This document shows, one piece after another, positions 22,461 to 34,002 of a stretch of DNA of 64,000 nucleotides. The number at the start of each line of letters is the position of its first letter. Position 1 is the stretch's first letter. The translations under genes were made by a program, and so were the position numbers. This DNA comes from Fragilaria crotonensis (taxonomy: Eukaryota; Bacillariophyta; Fragilariophyceae; Fragilariales; Fragilariaceae): the NCBI GenBank assembly GCA_022925895.1, contig JAKSYS010000187.1, positions 1 to 64,000 on the forward strand, read 5' to 3'. The notes under the pieces are model-generated. The model saw only the letters and a list, made by a program, of their open reading frames with translations, was not told where the DNA came from and searched no databases.

Positions 22461-24227
22461 ATGATGGCATCCATACTACCATTGGGAGGCATGTCAACCC
22501 TTAGCAATCGTCAAAGCAGGAATATTAGCAATAGTAGTAGTAACCGGAGAAACAGACTGAGTGACGGCCCCAGCTTTGATGAGAGCGTTTCTCAAGGTGA
22601 TTCCTCGAACAGCGATGGTAGTGGTTCCGAGAGTTCGGTATTTTCAGATTGTGAATACAGCACCTATGGTGATGACGACGATGATGACGACGATGATGAT
22701 GACGACTATGATGAAGATGATGATGATAAGACCAACAACGACTCTGTTGTTGACACCAGCGTTTCTCAGGTTGGATCATCCGGGAAAAGTAGAAGTGGTT
22801 CCGAGAGTTCGGTTTTTTCGGGCTGTGAATTTGACGCCGAGGAGGAATACTATGAAGACTTTGATGGAAGCCGAAGTTGTGTTGATAGCTCGGTCTTTTC
22901 AGACAGTGAACCTGAACTTGAAGATGATGACGCATACGAACCTCCACCAACTCCATTCTTTGGAATAAAGAGCATGACGGATGCCATTAAAAACATGTTT
23001 TCCAACATTGGTCACGATGACCTCTTTGCATCGGATGGTGATGATGACCGTCATGACGACAATGAGATTGAGTCGGTATCATTGCACGCCAAGAACAACG
23101 ATGCCTCTCACGACAACGACAACAGCAAAAGTGTAGCAGAACCGGTCGCATCGGATGACAAAAAGGCGGATGACAGCCCTCATAAGGGTGAGTTACAACC
23201 AAATGCAGCGGATAACCAGAAGGACAACGACAGTCACGAAAGTGAGAGAGAAATCGTTGCATCGGATGGCTATGAGGACAAAGGCTTTCACCTAGGCGAA
23301 ATAATATCCGTTTTGTGGGTTAGCCAGAAGGACAACGATCCAGTGGAAAGTGAGATAGAACTGGTTGCATCGGATGACTATGAGGACAACGGACGTAAAT
23401 GTAACACAGTATCTGTGTTATGGCATAAGCAGGAGGGCGATTGCTTCATACAAAATGAGCAGGAACGCGTTTCATCGGATGATGATGACGACGACGAAGA
23501 GGCCGACATTCGTCACATTTCTGACATACTATCATGTTCATGGGATGAAAAAGAAGGCCAGTACGATAGTGAGAAAGAGCTGGATGCATGGTTTATTGAG
23601 CAGTTGGTGAGTGAAAAGGCTACGAAACAGTTCGGAGATGGCTCGTCATGGTACGATGAAAGCCCTTCAAAAGGTGGCACAGCGCCCTCGACTCATGTCT
23701 CCGAACCTTCGAGGGATCGTTCGTCACAACAAGTCAAACATTCGATTTCGTCTCCTCCAAGCGATGATTCATGTTTTGATGGTTGTGAATCAAGTGACAC
23801 CAGTAGTCATGCCCATGAGGATGCTGGTTTCATTAAAGGAATGCACCCTACAAACAATGCGGCGTTTCCCAATGTAATTCACAGCATAAATAAAGTCGAT
23901 ACTCCGTTCGATGAGTCATATGACGGCGATTGGAGTGTCGGTGAGCTACATGGAGACGATGATAATTCCCTTTCATTCCTCGACGATGATTTCAACAAGA
24001 AGGAACGAACGGTCGCCATGGCAAGTTCAATATACAAGATTCCTGAAGATATCACCTTTACCAAACCCAAAGCGACTCGAAAGAAAAAGCAAGCATCACC
24101 TCGCTTTCGGGTGACTGTGGTACAACGTGATGCACCTACAAAATCTGAGCTCATCATCCGAGCATCCGCTGCTGGGGGACAAGTGGTAACGACCTCATGC
24201 GTAGCTGAAGACGAGTGTTCCATCTGA
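22461..24227 (+). CDS. Long acidic, disordered protein of unknown function
   Basis: The frame is intact, 588 codons, with no family recognised. It is extremely rich in Asp, Ser and Glu, with an Asp run at about 70-92. There are imperfect internal repeats: SGSESSVFSDCE, SGSESSVFSGCE and CVDSSVFSDSE near the N-terminus, and VASDxYEDxG followed by SVLW in the middle. Numerous Ser-Asp/Glu sites look like casein kinase 2 substrates. The C-terminal 60 residues differ: basic (KPKATRKKKQASPRFRVTVVQR) and then mixed. No signal peptide or membrane segment is evident. The lack of stops in a long frame and codon-level repeats support coding. A nuclear or phosphoprotein scaffold role is possible but not shown. 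Confidence 0.6.
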   Translation: MMASILPLGGMSTLSNRQSRNISNSSSNRRNRLSDGPSFDESVSQGDSSNSDGSGSESSVFSDCEYSTYGDDDDDDDDDDDDYDEDDDDKTNNDSVVDTSVSQVGSSGKSRSGSESSVFSGCEFDAEEEYYEDFDGSRSCVDSSVFSDSEPELEDDDAYEPPPTPFFGIKSMTDAIKNMFSNIGHDDLFASDGDDDRHDDNEIESVSLHAKNNDASHDNDNSKSVAEPVASDDKKADDSPHKGELQPNAADNQKDNDSHESEREIVASDGYEDKGFHLGEIISVLWVSQKDNDPVESEIELVASDDYEDNGRKCNTVSVLWHKQEGDCFIQNEQERVSSDDDDDDEEADIRHISDILSCSWDEKEGQYDSEKELDAWFIEQLVSEKATKQFGDGSSWYDESPSKGGTAPSTHVSEPSRDRSSQQVKHSISSPPSDDSCFDGCESSDTSSHAHEDAGFIKGMHPTNNAAFPNVIHSINKVDTPFDESYDGDWSVGELHGDDDNSLSFLDDDFNKKERTVAMASSIYKIPEDITFTKPKATRKKKQASPRFRVTVVQRDAPTKSELIIRASAAGGQVVTTSCVAEDECSI

Positions 24228-24527
24228 TGCGATCCTGCAGATTCCAAAAACGTGTCGAACCTCCGGATTACCTCTTTTTTCCCCGTCTATTGTTTCCGAC
24301 ATGCGACAGGCGCATGCCGGATGTGACAATAGTAATGTACGTATGTATCCACATTTGTGATGCCCGAGATAAGGAGTACAGCACTCGTAGTCCTAGAATT
24401 CTCAGATTGTTAGCTACTGAGCTAATACTAGAGCGGAGTGTGTTGATTCCAAATTCAATTATCCTAAAAATGTTCATAGATCGCATTTACTCTCACCTCC
24501 GCCGATGCAATTTTGTGATTCCTGTTC

Positions 24528-25329
24528 CTATTTGCTCAGCATGACTCCCATTTCCACCTTCACATAGGAATAATCATCCTTCTGTTTCCTCCCGAATGCC
24601 TCAAGATGATTGAGAATTGGACAGCCGTGTCCACAATTTTGCGCCGTAAATTTGACATTGGCACTACCTGCCAAGTACTTGTCCGTTTCGACATGACGAA
24701 GTCTCACATTCGTATCTCTCATCCACAATCCTTTTCCTGTGCATTCAACGATCCAATCATCGGCCGTATCACCTTCACCATCATTCCCATATCCCGATAT
24801 TTCTTGTTGTCGCGACAATGGTGATGGATCGCATGACTGTGCAAATTGCGTTTCGTTTCCAAATGTGTCAAACGGATCGTTTCACCACAACGAATGGCTG
24901 TTCCTGGTTGGCACGTTTTGTCAGCATCGTTGGATTCGCGCAACCACCACAGTGTCGATATGGAAGATTTCTGAGATGCTGGGACCCAAGTAACAATCTG
25001 CTGACCACTGCCAGAACCCAAATTCTTGTCTTCAGATGATAGGTAGTGATGACCACCAGCCTCGGTGTGTGTCAATTTAATGGCAGATCCACAAGTAACA
25101 GGTTTGACTGTAGAAGTAGAAAGGGAAAATGAGCATATTAAAACTCTCAAGATCCAACCTCTGAAACAACGGTGTACACGTATAGTTCGTCGCATCGTCA
25201 TCGCAGAAGTGCTGTACTCGAGTACTGGAGTCGTAATACAACATGCGAGTACAAGGACGTCAATAGCTTACCGTCGGCTCGAACAATCGCTACAAGAGTC
25301 AAGCACAATACAAACCCAAACTTCATCAT
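24528..25329 (-). CDS. SDF2-like MIR-domain ER protein, one apparent frame break
   Basis: Exon 1, 25272-25329, encodes a signal peptide (MMKFGFVLCLTLVAIVRA). The intron 25108-25271 starts GTAAGC and ends TTCTACAG. Exon 2 runs 25107-24528. The product carries MIR-type repeats typical of SDF2/SDF2L1: CGSAIKLTHTEAGGHHYLSS, CGETIRLTHLETKRNLHSH, and LWMRDTNVRLRHVETDKYLAG. SDF2 proteins work with ER Hsp40/Hsp70 chaperones on secretory glycoproteins. Near 24822 the frame changes by one base between LHSHAIH and PLSRQQEISGYG, where human SDF2 is continuous (SPLSGNQEVSAFG). This implies a missing base. No KDEL-type C-terminus is visible. Confidence 0.75.
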
Positions 25330-26422
25330 TGGAGCAGAATACAATTACAATTCAGTGAGGGACGTTGTTATACGCACGGAGTTGAGAGTTGATCTCAATC
25401 CGAGTTTCAGCAGCGCCGTTGTTGTCGATCTTTCGAGAGAATGACCCAAACTTTGCGATGGGCTCAAAAGTGTTGTGGAACTATGAACTATGTACTTGTA
25501 CCGGTATGCATACAACTACCACTGCGAACTTCATGGTACGAGTGCTACTGCTACTAGTACTAGTAGACACGTATCAGTAGTCTCATGTAGTACACGGACG
25601 GGAGTACTATACACTGTACTCCAGTATTTCATGCAGTGATACAGTACTTGTACTGCATGTTCTACAGCATTACTAGTACTTGTACCATGTATGTACGATG
25701 GGACTCCAGTAAATGCAGTGTACTGTACTCGAGTACGTGCAGTAGAGAGTAGAGAGTACTCGGAGTACACGTCAGAGTATTTTGTCATCATGCAAAGGGA
25801 GACGAATTCTATATGCATCTATAACTATGCACTCTTGTATCATGTAGGCTGCTATACCTCGTATACAGTCTATGTATAACACGGTTCAAAGTCTGCTCTT
25901 GTTCCGTACTGTACTACGCACATACATATATGAATACCGGTGATGACTGTGGACAATTGGTTCAGAAAAAATGACAACGCACACATTCAAGATCGCGCAT
26001 GCTGAATGTACTCAGGGTGTATGTTCATATGTACGTACGCTCCACAGGTACACCAGTACCAGGTACAAAACGTTTGAGGCGCATCATCGTACATATTACA
26101 TATGTTCATACGGAGAACCGGGTGCGAATCGTGTGGCGTGTGTATTCGTAGAGTGTGTATCATGTGAATGCACAACAGGACCAAAAACACCAAGCACGCT
26201 GCACACTGTCATAACCCCCTTTCTGTCTCGGAGCAGGGAAAGATCCATCGTGGTGTGATAAATGTCATCACACACCATATCAATTCTTGTGCACTCCAGA
26301 TTTGAGCTCCTGGCCCAGACGTTTTATTTTCCGATCGCGCTGCGCTTTTTCAACATCTTAGCTTTGCACTTGTCTGAATCACTTTTCCACCACACTACAC
26401 CACACAACTTCAGTGAACGAAC
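25330..26422. other. Intergenic, very rich in GTAC words
   Basis: No gene recognised. Between 25490 and 26070 many AGTAC/GTACT/CTAGTAC words occur, including AGTACCAGGTAC at 26055-26066. The 3' end is the promoter side of the first GT61 gene. Confidence 0.4.
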
Positions 26423-28003
26423 ATGGCAACTCCGTCCGTTGCCAAGCGACGATTCGTCACTGTGGTTTTCATGACAGTAGTCAGCGTTCTATTTCTGATA
26501 AATGCACAGTACGGAATCCATGAGGACGAGGTCGTCACATCCGTTACTCAAAATTCCTTTGGATCGACGGTCCAAGTCGTGGACGATGCAACAGAACAAG
26601 AATGGAATCCGAATTCGCGTCACAGCGAATCCTCATCAAATTTATCGCATCTCATGATGCCAATCAATGACATTAACTCTACCGAATACATTGTGTTTGA
26701 CAATGCGTGCATTTATCCGGACCATAGTCCCCAAACATGGACGTTGCGCGTCCTAAACAGACGAGTCATCACCACCAATGATGGAGAAAGCGCAAGCGAG
26801 GAACGAGACCATGATCCTTTTATCAACATGACAGCATTTGTCGGTGAAGGTAGCTTCGCTCGGCACACCATTCGCGTTGTTCAAGATCACAAGTTAGACA
26901 CGACTTCAGTCCATGATCAATGGAGAGAGGGCACTCATTTGCTGATTAGCCATCACACACCCGACAATAACTTTCATCTCTTGAATGATTTGCTACTGCC
27001 AGTTTACCGTGCATTCATCAAGACAAGAATCAACGGTGTCGTATTCTTTCAGGGTTGTGATGGATGCTGGAAAAAGAGGCTTCCCACAATGTCGATAATG
27101 CTCAGCATGATGAACCTCACCGTCACCCATCCACTGGAGAAGGTCGTATCCATCAACACACCCATTTGCTTTGATCGATTAATTATTCGAGGTTATGCTG
27201 AGTTTCCCTTTTATTCCCGTGAGGGACGCTTTTCAAGGTACTGGCCACAGGAAATATTCCGTGGCTACCGCGACAGTGCACATGCCTACTTTCAAACGTT
27301 GTTGCCATCACACGACACCAAAGGTCAATTAGTAACAACAACAAGACGCAGTTCTGAGGTGAAGATCAATGCCGATTCCGACTCCGTAGCATCTCGGAAT
27401 GCAAGTCCGCCGGTGCTTTCCTGGATATCTCGATGGTCGGCCCGCAAATGCAAACGTCGTTGCATCACCAATGAGAAAAATGTGGTGAAGGAGCTTTCCA
27501 AGTACTTTCATGTACACCTTCTAGACTTCGATGCTGGTTTGACAGCAGAACAAGCCATGGCGTACATTATGGACACAGATGTCTTGGTTGGATTACATGG
27601 TGCAGGTTTGGGGTATATTTCTTATTTGCCCGATCGAGCCATGGTGGTGGAGTTGAAGAGTGCACTGCACAATGATAAAACAATGTTCCTCAACATGGCC
27701 TCCTCCGTGGATTTACCGTATTATGCGGTCACTCTCGGTTGTTTTGATCGATCATCGCGCGATGTCTATACACTGCCGTCCGATACTATTCGAAGTTTGG
27801 TCACGGAGATTGGTGCTGCTTATCAACAAGAGAAAATCAAGTTCGCTCGGGGTCTCAGTCCGACAACTGGTCAATGCCTTTTCCCCCTTTATATTCATCC
27901 CTGTGGCCATCTTAGCTCCGTCAACAATTCCAGATGCTATCTCCAAAAGCCAAGAAGAAATGCGCCGTGGATGCAGTGCGTTCATTATAACGACTGTAAA
28001 TAG
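26423..28003 (+). CDS. GT61-family (DUF563) glycosyltransferase, copy 1
   Basis: An intact frame of 526 residues with a type II topology. A short basic tail (MATPSVAKRR) is followed by a signal anchor (about 11-27, FVTVVFMTVVSVLFLIN). The lumenal part matches GT61/DUF563. One conserved block is HTPDNNFHLLNDLLLPVYRAF (near 175-195); the other is VLVGLHGAGLGYISYLPDRA (near 390-410), the usual G-x-HGAGL motif. GT61 enzymes (EOGT, plant xylosyl- and arabinosyltransferases) act in the ER/Golgi on protein-linked or wall glycans; the donor sugar here is unknown. Copy 2 follows in tandem at 28948 and is closely similar, so the pair is a local duplication. Confidence 0.85.
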   Translation: MATPSVAKRRFVTVVFMTVVSVLFLINAQYGIHEDEVVTSVTQNSFGSTVQVVDDATEQEWNPNSRHSESSSNLSHLMMPINDINSTEYIVFDNACIYPDHSPQTWTLRVLNRRVITTNDGESASEERDHDPFINMTAFVGEGSFARHTIRVVQDHKLDTTSVHDQWREGTHLLISHHTPDNNFHLLNDLLLPVYRAFIKTRINGVVFFQGCDGCWKKRLPTMSIMLSMMNLTVTHPLEKVVSINTPICFDRLIIRGYAEFPFYSREGRFSRYWPQEIFRGYRDSAHAYFQTLLPSHDTKGQLVTTTRRSSEVKINADSDSVASRNASPPVLSWISRWSARKCKRRCITNEKNVVKELSKYFHVHLLDFDAGLTAEQAMAYIMDTDVLVGLHGAGLGYISYLPDRAMVVELKSALHNDKTMFLNMASSVDLPYYAVTLGCFDRSSRDVYTLPSDTIRSLVTEIGAAYQQEKIKFARGLSPTTGQCLFPLYIHPCGHLSSVNNSRCYLQKPRRNAPWMQCVHYNDCK

Positions 28004-28947
28004 ATGGCGATGATGCCTCCGGCCACGGTACTCTGGATTGCGTTGTTGTGACAAAAACATCCAGAGCCACGGAACCAGAGTGATTCACATATACCAGGCG
28101 GACGACCACTTGATCGTCGGACTTCAATGACGCAGTCGCTTTGAATACTTTGACCCTGGCTCTTGAATGGCGACTACAACCCGGTCCCAAGCAGTACGTT
28201 TGAATCAACGTAATGCTGGACAATTCGGTTCAAAATGTAATGCAATTGATCCGTGCCTATTGGTAGACTTACAATTCGAGATATCAAGATCCTCACAAAA
28301 AATCGATACTATGGAATAAAGGCACCCTTATATTGCTTGTCTCGACTGGATATTCCAAATCTTACAACCGTTAAGGAGATATGGTGTTGTGCCATGTTAC
28401 TATCAGGTACAATCATGACTTGGGGCATGGGAGTGTCGAAAGGGTTTCCTAATGACTAAAGGTATAGAGTAAAGACAATGGAAGTACCACCTGAATTCTA
28501 CTCGGAGTACCAAAGTGTTCGTTGCTGTTATCGTTATCGTCATCGTCAAACTGTGCATGTACAGATGATTCTCATCATGTACTCCTACACCGTAAACGAT
28601 TGACCATGGTCGTCAAGGATGGTCAAGTAACTGGTACTGGCACCTCCGCAAACAGGGAATACACGGTGAAAATGTGTCACTATGGAGCACATTGCACAGT
28701 ATGGACCCTGAAAAGCTCAGTTTGTTCGCCGATAAAAAAAGGCGGTAAACGAGGTTTTTTTTCAAACTAAAACTGGCGAGTCCGTTTTAACATGAAAAAA
28801 TGGTCCTCGATGAGCCTTTAATGTTGGACACCACTTCCTCATTCAGTGTGCCCGGTGCCCCGTGGTCTCGCGCCAGCGCATGCGAGATAGCATACGTCGA
28901 GTGATCGCTCTGCGCGAAAGCAATATGCATGCAAACTGAGAAAGAAC
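28004..28947. other. Spacer between tandem GT61 genes, no gene
   Basis: About 940 bp without recognisable coding features. It contains the regulatory region of copy 2, but no clear motif was identified. Confidence 0.4.
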
Positions 28948-30503
28948 ATGATCACTCCGTCCATTCCCAAGCGACTGATTACCTCTGTGACCCTCATTGC
29001 AATAGTGAGCGTTGTACTCTTGACAAATGTGCAGTACGCTTTCCAAGTGGGCGAGGCAATCACATATGCCCTTGTATCGCATGTTCAATCTGTGGATACA
29101 ACGAAACAACGACGGAAGTCGCGCCACAGAAAATCATCATCGTCGCAATTCATGATTCCGATCAAAGACGTTACTCAACCGAGTACTTGGCATTTGATAA
29201 GGCGTGCATTTATTCGGACAATGGTCCCCTATCATGGAAATTGCTTGTGAAGGGCACAAGTGCTGCCACCACAGCACACGGCGGAGAACCCCCAACAGAA
29301 GAACGAGACCATGATCAGTTCTTCAATGTTCCAGTGTTTTCCCGTGGTTATAATAATCACTCCTTTCGCGTCGTGCGCGACCACAAGTTCAACATGACTT
29401 CGTTCCGTGTTCATCGGAGAAAGGGCGCACATTTACTGATTGGCCCTCACACACCCGACAATAACTTTCATCTCTTGAATGATTTGCTGTATCCAGTCTA
29501 CCGGGCATTCATCAAGACAAAAATCAACGGAGTCGTATTCTTTCAGGGTTGTGCGATGTGCTGGGAAAATAGGCTTCCTGCAATGTCCCTAGTGTTCAAC
29601 ATGATGAATCTCAGCGTCACCTATCCTCTGGAAACGGTCGTTTCCATCGACACACCAATGTGCGTTGATCGATTGATTATTCGAGATTATTTTGAGCATA
29701 CCTTTTATTCCCGTGAGGGCCGCTTCTCAAGTTATTGGCCACAGGAGATATTCGAAGGCTACCGTGACAGTTCGCAGGAGTACTTTCAATCGTTGTTGTC
29801 ATTGCGCGATCCCATGGGACAAACAGAAACAACAACAAGGAGTCCCGAGGAAGAGGCCAATGAGAATTCCGACTCGGAAATATCTCGGAACGCTGGTAAG
29901 CCTGTGCTTACCTGGGTACCTCGATCGTCGTCCACCGAGTGCAAATATCGCTTTATTACCAACGGGCACGAACTAGTGGAAGAGCTTTCCAAGTACTTCC
30001 GTATTCGCCTGCTGGAATTCAATGCTAATTTCACCACTGCACATGCCGTGGTGCTCATGAGGGACACAGATGTGTTGGCTGGACTGCACGGTGCAGGCTT
30101 GGGGTATGCTGCTTATTTGCCGGATCGAGCCATGCTGATTGAATTGAAGAGTGCACTCAACAGTGAGAAAAAGTTGTTCATCAACATGGCCTCCGCCATG
30201 GATATACCGTATTTCGGGGTCAATCTCGGCTGTTTGGGTGAATTTGATAACCCACCAAATTATGTCTATACGCTTTCCACCGATCTTGTTCAAAGCTTGG
30301 CTTCCGAGATTGCTGATGCGTATCATCAAGAGAAAATCAATTTCGCCCATCGACTCCAACAGTCACCTGGTCAATGTCTTTTCCCCCATCACATTAATCC
30401 CTGCGGCCATCTTAGTCCCACCAACGTTTCCAGATGTTATCTCGAACAACGAACTCCAGATGCACCGTGGATGCAGTGCGTTCATTTTGAACTCTGTGAC
30501 TAG
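28948..30503 (+). CDS. GT61-family glycosyltransferase, copy 2, with one apparent frame break
   Basis: The N-terminus aligns with copy 1 in the frame starting at 28948: MITPSIPKRLITSVTLIAIV with a signal anchor, then MIPIKDV matching MMPINDI. Near 29172 one base is missing relative to copy 1, and the match continues in the other frame as STEYLAFDKACIYSD. The rest is intact to 30503. It includes HTPDNNFHLLNDLLYPVYRAF and VLAGLHGAGLGYAAYLPDRA and ends with MQCVHFELC, as in copy 1 (MQCVHYNDC). The long frame that begins at 28929 lacks the membrane anchor, so its first ~80 codons are not genuine. Either a young pseudogene or a consensus error. Confidence 0.75.
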
Positions 30504-30944
30504 ATTTGGAGAGGGTGGTGACCGCTGTCCGGTAGTAAAGGGGTACTCTGGATTGTCCGTGTCTCAAGTTCGCTGTCTGCAGTCGCTGTGCATTCTGATC
30601 TCTTCATCGACAGGACACGACGAACAGGATTTACTGTCAATAATATACTTCTCACTGCTGCCAAAGAAAATGGAGATCGATCAGCATCGCCTTGAAGTTC
30701 ACTACCATGGCCATCTGCAGGGAGCAAAGATGAATGTCATGGCAGAAGTTTATTCGTCATATTCTTTGGTTCAACGAGTCGAAAACTCTATCAAACGTCG
30801 CGATCCGTGATGATTAGATCTGCATTCAGGTTGCCTAACACGGAATGAAATAGGTTGCAGTACACCAATCCAAGAGTTGATTGAAGGATACGTCATTCCC
30901 ACGGTGTGAAAACGTAGAATATTATGCGCATTAGAAATATCGAA
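30504..30944. other. Spacer, no gene recognised
   Basis: Downstream flank of GT61 copy 2. No supported coding or repeat feature. Confidence 0.35.
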
Positions 30945-31046
30945 ACATTTAAAATCAAGCTTAGGCATCATCAGCAACTTCTAAATCACAAATCTTTTCG
31001 TTCGTGTTGGTGCGCAATTCAAAGCTCAGCGGAAGGAAGTAATCCG
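30945..31046 (-). pseudogene. Fragment of an LCIB-like gene 3' end
   Basis: These 102 bp match 38307-38408, the last codons and stop of the LCIB-like gene at 38323-39339, with four mismatches (about 96% identity). They encode DYFLPLSFELRTNTNEKICD and the same C-terminus, followed by the stop at 30961-30963. Similarity ends abruptly on both sides. It is a recent partial copy on the same strand, 7.4 kb away, and lies just beyond the 3' end of the RING-H2 gene. It may provide that gene's 3' untranslated region. Confidence 0.9.
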
Positions 31047-31113
31047 CTCTGTATAGATGTTTGTCCGCAAGGTAGATATCGACGTTTGGATTACCACAGT
31101 ATGAATAAATATC

Positions 31114-31779
31114 TTAGAACATGAATAAGAAATCCGCTGACGTTGCATCCGGGTAGGAGAACCAATGCGGCATTTGCACCCGACGAAGCTCGACATCTCG
31201 AATGTTCTCTTGACTAAGTCCTCGCTTCAGCGGAGACGGTGCTTTCGGGATCACAGATTGACGACAACAAGGACACGACTCGTGTATTTGGAGCCATTGG
31301 AGGAGGCAATGCTCATGGAACGAATGGCAGCAGCTTCCGTGTGCGATTCTTTCTCCAATATCTGTTCCAAAAAATGTCAGTTACTTGTCACTCAAAAGGC
31401 CACCATAAAATGAAGAGACAGCATTGCAAACATTCTTCTTACCATAGTCAATCAAACATACGGGACAGCACGTATCAGTATTCGCTGCTACTTCATACTC
31501 CAAATAATGCAGCGCCTTTGCCAGGACTTCAACGTCTACCTTGACGCCTTCTCCAGGTAGATCCGAGTCGACATGTATCCAGTCCAAGCTTTCACGTGCA
31601 TAGAACCTGATATCTGTGTACCATGCTAGAAATCTGCAAATGAGAAAGGCAACGAATTCACTTGCTCCCAGTGCAAGGATAAGCACTCCCAAAGAACCCG
31701 TGCCGTTCGAATCGCCAGCGGGATCTGGAGACTCGGGAATCTGATGGCTAAACGTATCTTGTCCTATTGATAAACCCAT
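31114..31779 (-). CDS. RING-H2 finger membrane protein (probable E3 ubiquitin ligase)
   Basis: Exon 1 is 31443-31779 and exon 2 is 31114-31361, with an 81-bp intron (GTAAGAAG...TTGGAACAG) splitting an Asp codon. The product is 194 residues. A disordered N-terminus (about 1-30) precedes one membrane segment (about 31-52, GSLGVLILALGASEFVAFLIC). A RING-H2 domain spans the splice site: CPVC, then CCHSFHEHC, then CPCC (C-x2-C-x14-C-x-H-x2-H-x2-C-x10-C-x2-C). A short basic tail ends the protein. The RING is whole only in the spliced product, which strongly supports the intron. Membrane RING-H2 proteins recruit E2 enzymes for ubiquitination; the target is unknown. Confidence 0.85.
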
Positions 31780-33089
31780 GGTTACTTTGATGGTGTTTGT
31801 GTGACGAATGCTACACGGGTTGTGATTTGACAACTTTTGAGAAGGCAACCGGCAAGACTGATGTGATCGAACGTCCATTTCGCGAAGCGAAGCATAGTGA
31901 CAGCAATATATCTTTTCACTTATATACGACGTATACTGTTTCTGCTGTGAACATGACTTTATTCGAGTGCTACTCCAGTACATTATACGCGGTCCTGGTA
32001 CTCATGCCACGGACGCGCACCGAATGAATTCCCGAACAGGCGAGAGGTGTCAAGGATCAACGAACAGTCATTTCAAGAGGTCGTCGGATCCCTTTTGTTG
32101 CAGCTTGCCAGTGTCTGTTCTATGCATTTCCGTTGATAATTCTGTATAGAAAAAGTTTTACCTGTACGTAAACCGCAAACATCGTCGTCAAGTACAATGT
32201 ACAGTACTTTATGCTGGCGACTTGTGAGCGACACTGATATGCACAACTCCGAGTAGCTGCATCAGTACAGTACTCGAATACCGGTAGACTAAAGAAGTAC
32301 AAGTACGCCTACATGGCATCTATCACCAGACGAATTGGAATAGAACGATGAAGGACAGCGAATTGAATTGATGTGATGGAGTATCTGATAATCATTTAAG
32401 AAGAGCTGAGGATATGCATAAACTCCAAGAATTTTATGCCAGCAGTTCACGTACCGGCACATTCACTCGTATGATGGTATCAACTCGGAGTACTTGCACT
32501 CCATTAACACAAGTGTCAGAGGCAAAGGAAGACATAACAATAACATTGCAATAATTATGTTCAGCCTGCCTCTTTTGTATTGCAAAAGATAGCATAAACA
32601 ATTTTTGCTATTGTGCACCAAATACAACGTCTTGCATGCAGACGTCATCTCAAGAATATTGAATATCAAGACTGAGTCCACCATCCTCCTCACCATTTTC
32701 CCCTTAAGTTTTGGTTTCTCATGTTTCCAGCATGCAAAATAGGATACTGATTTGCTTCCTTCTTAACCGATGTTTACTCTGTCCACAGATCAAACAGGTT
32801 GTGAGCGCATGATGTTGGGCTCACCAGACTTGGTGGTGCCGCTTGTTCGCTTCTGTTAAGCACCAGCATCCTGCAACTGCCAAGAAGACTTTGTCATCAT
32901 CCTGCCAGCACAACTTTTCAAGGTCTATCATTATCAATTATCTCCAACATTCCCCTTGGACTAAATCAACTTTAACTTCTAACAGTTCAGAACAAATTTA
33001 TCATGGATTAAGATGTGATCAATCAATAAACCCTGCACACTAGTAGAAATTATCAAGCCTTCCAACTTGAAATGCAACTCAGCATACAA
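31780..33089. other. Intergenic, no gene recognised
   Basis: About 1.3 kb with short motif-free frames. GTAC words cluster at about 32190-32310. Confidence 0.4.
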
Positions 33090-33430
33090 TTCATACCACT
33101 CATACCAGCACTCATACCAGCACTCATACCAGCACTCATACCAGCACTCATACCAGCACTCATACCAGCACTCATACCAGCACTCATACCAGCACTCATA
33201 CCAGCACTCATACCAGCACTCATACCAGCAGCAGCACTCATACCAGCAGCACTCATACCAGCAGTCATACCAGCAGTCATACCAGCAGTCATACCAGCAC
33301 TCATACCAGCACTCATACCAGCACTCATACCAGCACTCATACCAGCACTCATACCAGCACTCATACCAGCACTCATACCAGCACTCATACCAGCACTCAT
33401 ACCACCAGCAGTCATACCACAGTACCAGCA
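33090..33430. repeat. 12-bp minisatellite (CATACCAGCACT)n
   Basis: About 27 units of a 12-bp repeat with CAGCAG- and CAGTCATAC-type variants near the centre (33222-33300). Because 12 is a multiple of three, every frame stays open on both strands (HSYQ, ALIP and GMSA repeats), giving spurious long frames. No conserved flanking coding sequence supports translation. Confidence 0.95.
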
Positions 33431-34002
33431 CTTGTAAAGTAATAGAAGACAATGACTGACACCACAAGCAAAACAGTTTCAATGTTGATACTTTCACTTC
33501 TGCAATTGCCCTTTGACTCTGGGATGACACACCCTGGTTCTTTACCTCCTTCTTCTCTTCACTCTCTTAATCAGATTGTTGATCTGCTGCTAGGTGATGC
33601 AGGCAGAAGTTGTTTGTCATCGTAGACAAAATCAGCTAATAGTAAGAATTAGCACACTAGAGCAGTTTGGTTTTCTAGGACTACTTTTTTCAAATGGAGT
33701 GGAGCAAATCCCTCCCCTTTTCCCTGAATAGTATGATGTTTGAAGTTTGAAGTCTGGCTTTGTTATCGTGCTTCAAAGCAACATCCATGCGCTACTGCAG
33801 TACCAGGTACTAGGCACCAGCTACTGTGCGGCAGGTTTCGTGCTTGACCGTCCTCGCGTTCACTTCCCTACTATTCGTACAAGGCATACATGATCCCATA
33901 GTATAATTCACAAAGATTGTTCTGAAATCCAAAACGCACTCCAAGTTCACTTTCATAAAAATCACACTTCTTCATTTGAAGCATCAATCTTCTTTGCTTC
34001 TT
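33431..34002. other. No gene recognised
   Basis: Flank between the minisatellite and the DDE transposon relic. AGTACCAGGTACT lies at 33799-33811. Confidence 0.4.

Noticed and set aside
22525-22956. His-rich minus-strand frame
   Set aside because: Shadow of the Asp-rich plus-strand protein (GAT/GAC read in reverse).
28929-29170. N-terminal part of the long frame starting at 28929
   Set aside because: Copy 1 of GT61 aligns with the other frame from 28948, which has the membrane anchor.
33090-33430. CRISPR-like array
   Set aside because: Unit is 12 bp with no spacers; a simple minisatellite in a eukaryotic genome.
33053-33530. Long open frames on both strands with HSYQ, ALIP or GMSA repeats
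   Set aside because: Produced by a 12-bp minisatellite that cannot contain a stop in any frame; no conserved flanks or motifs.
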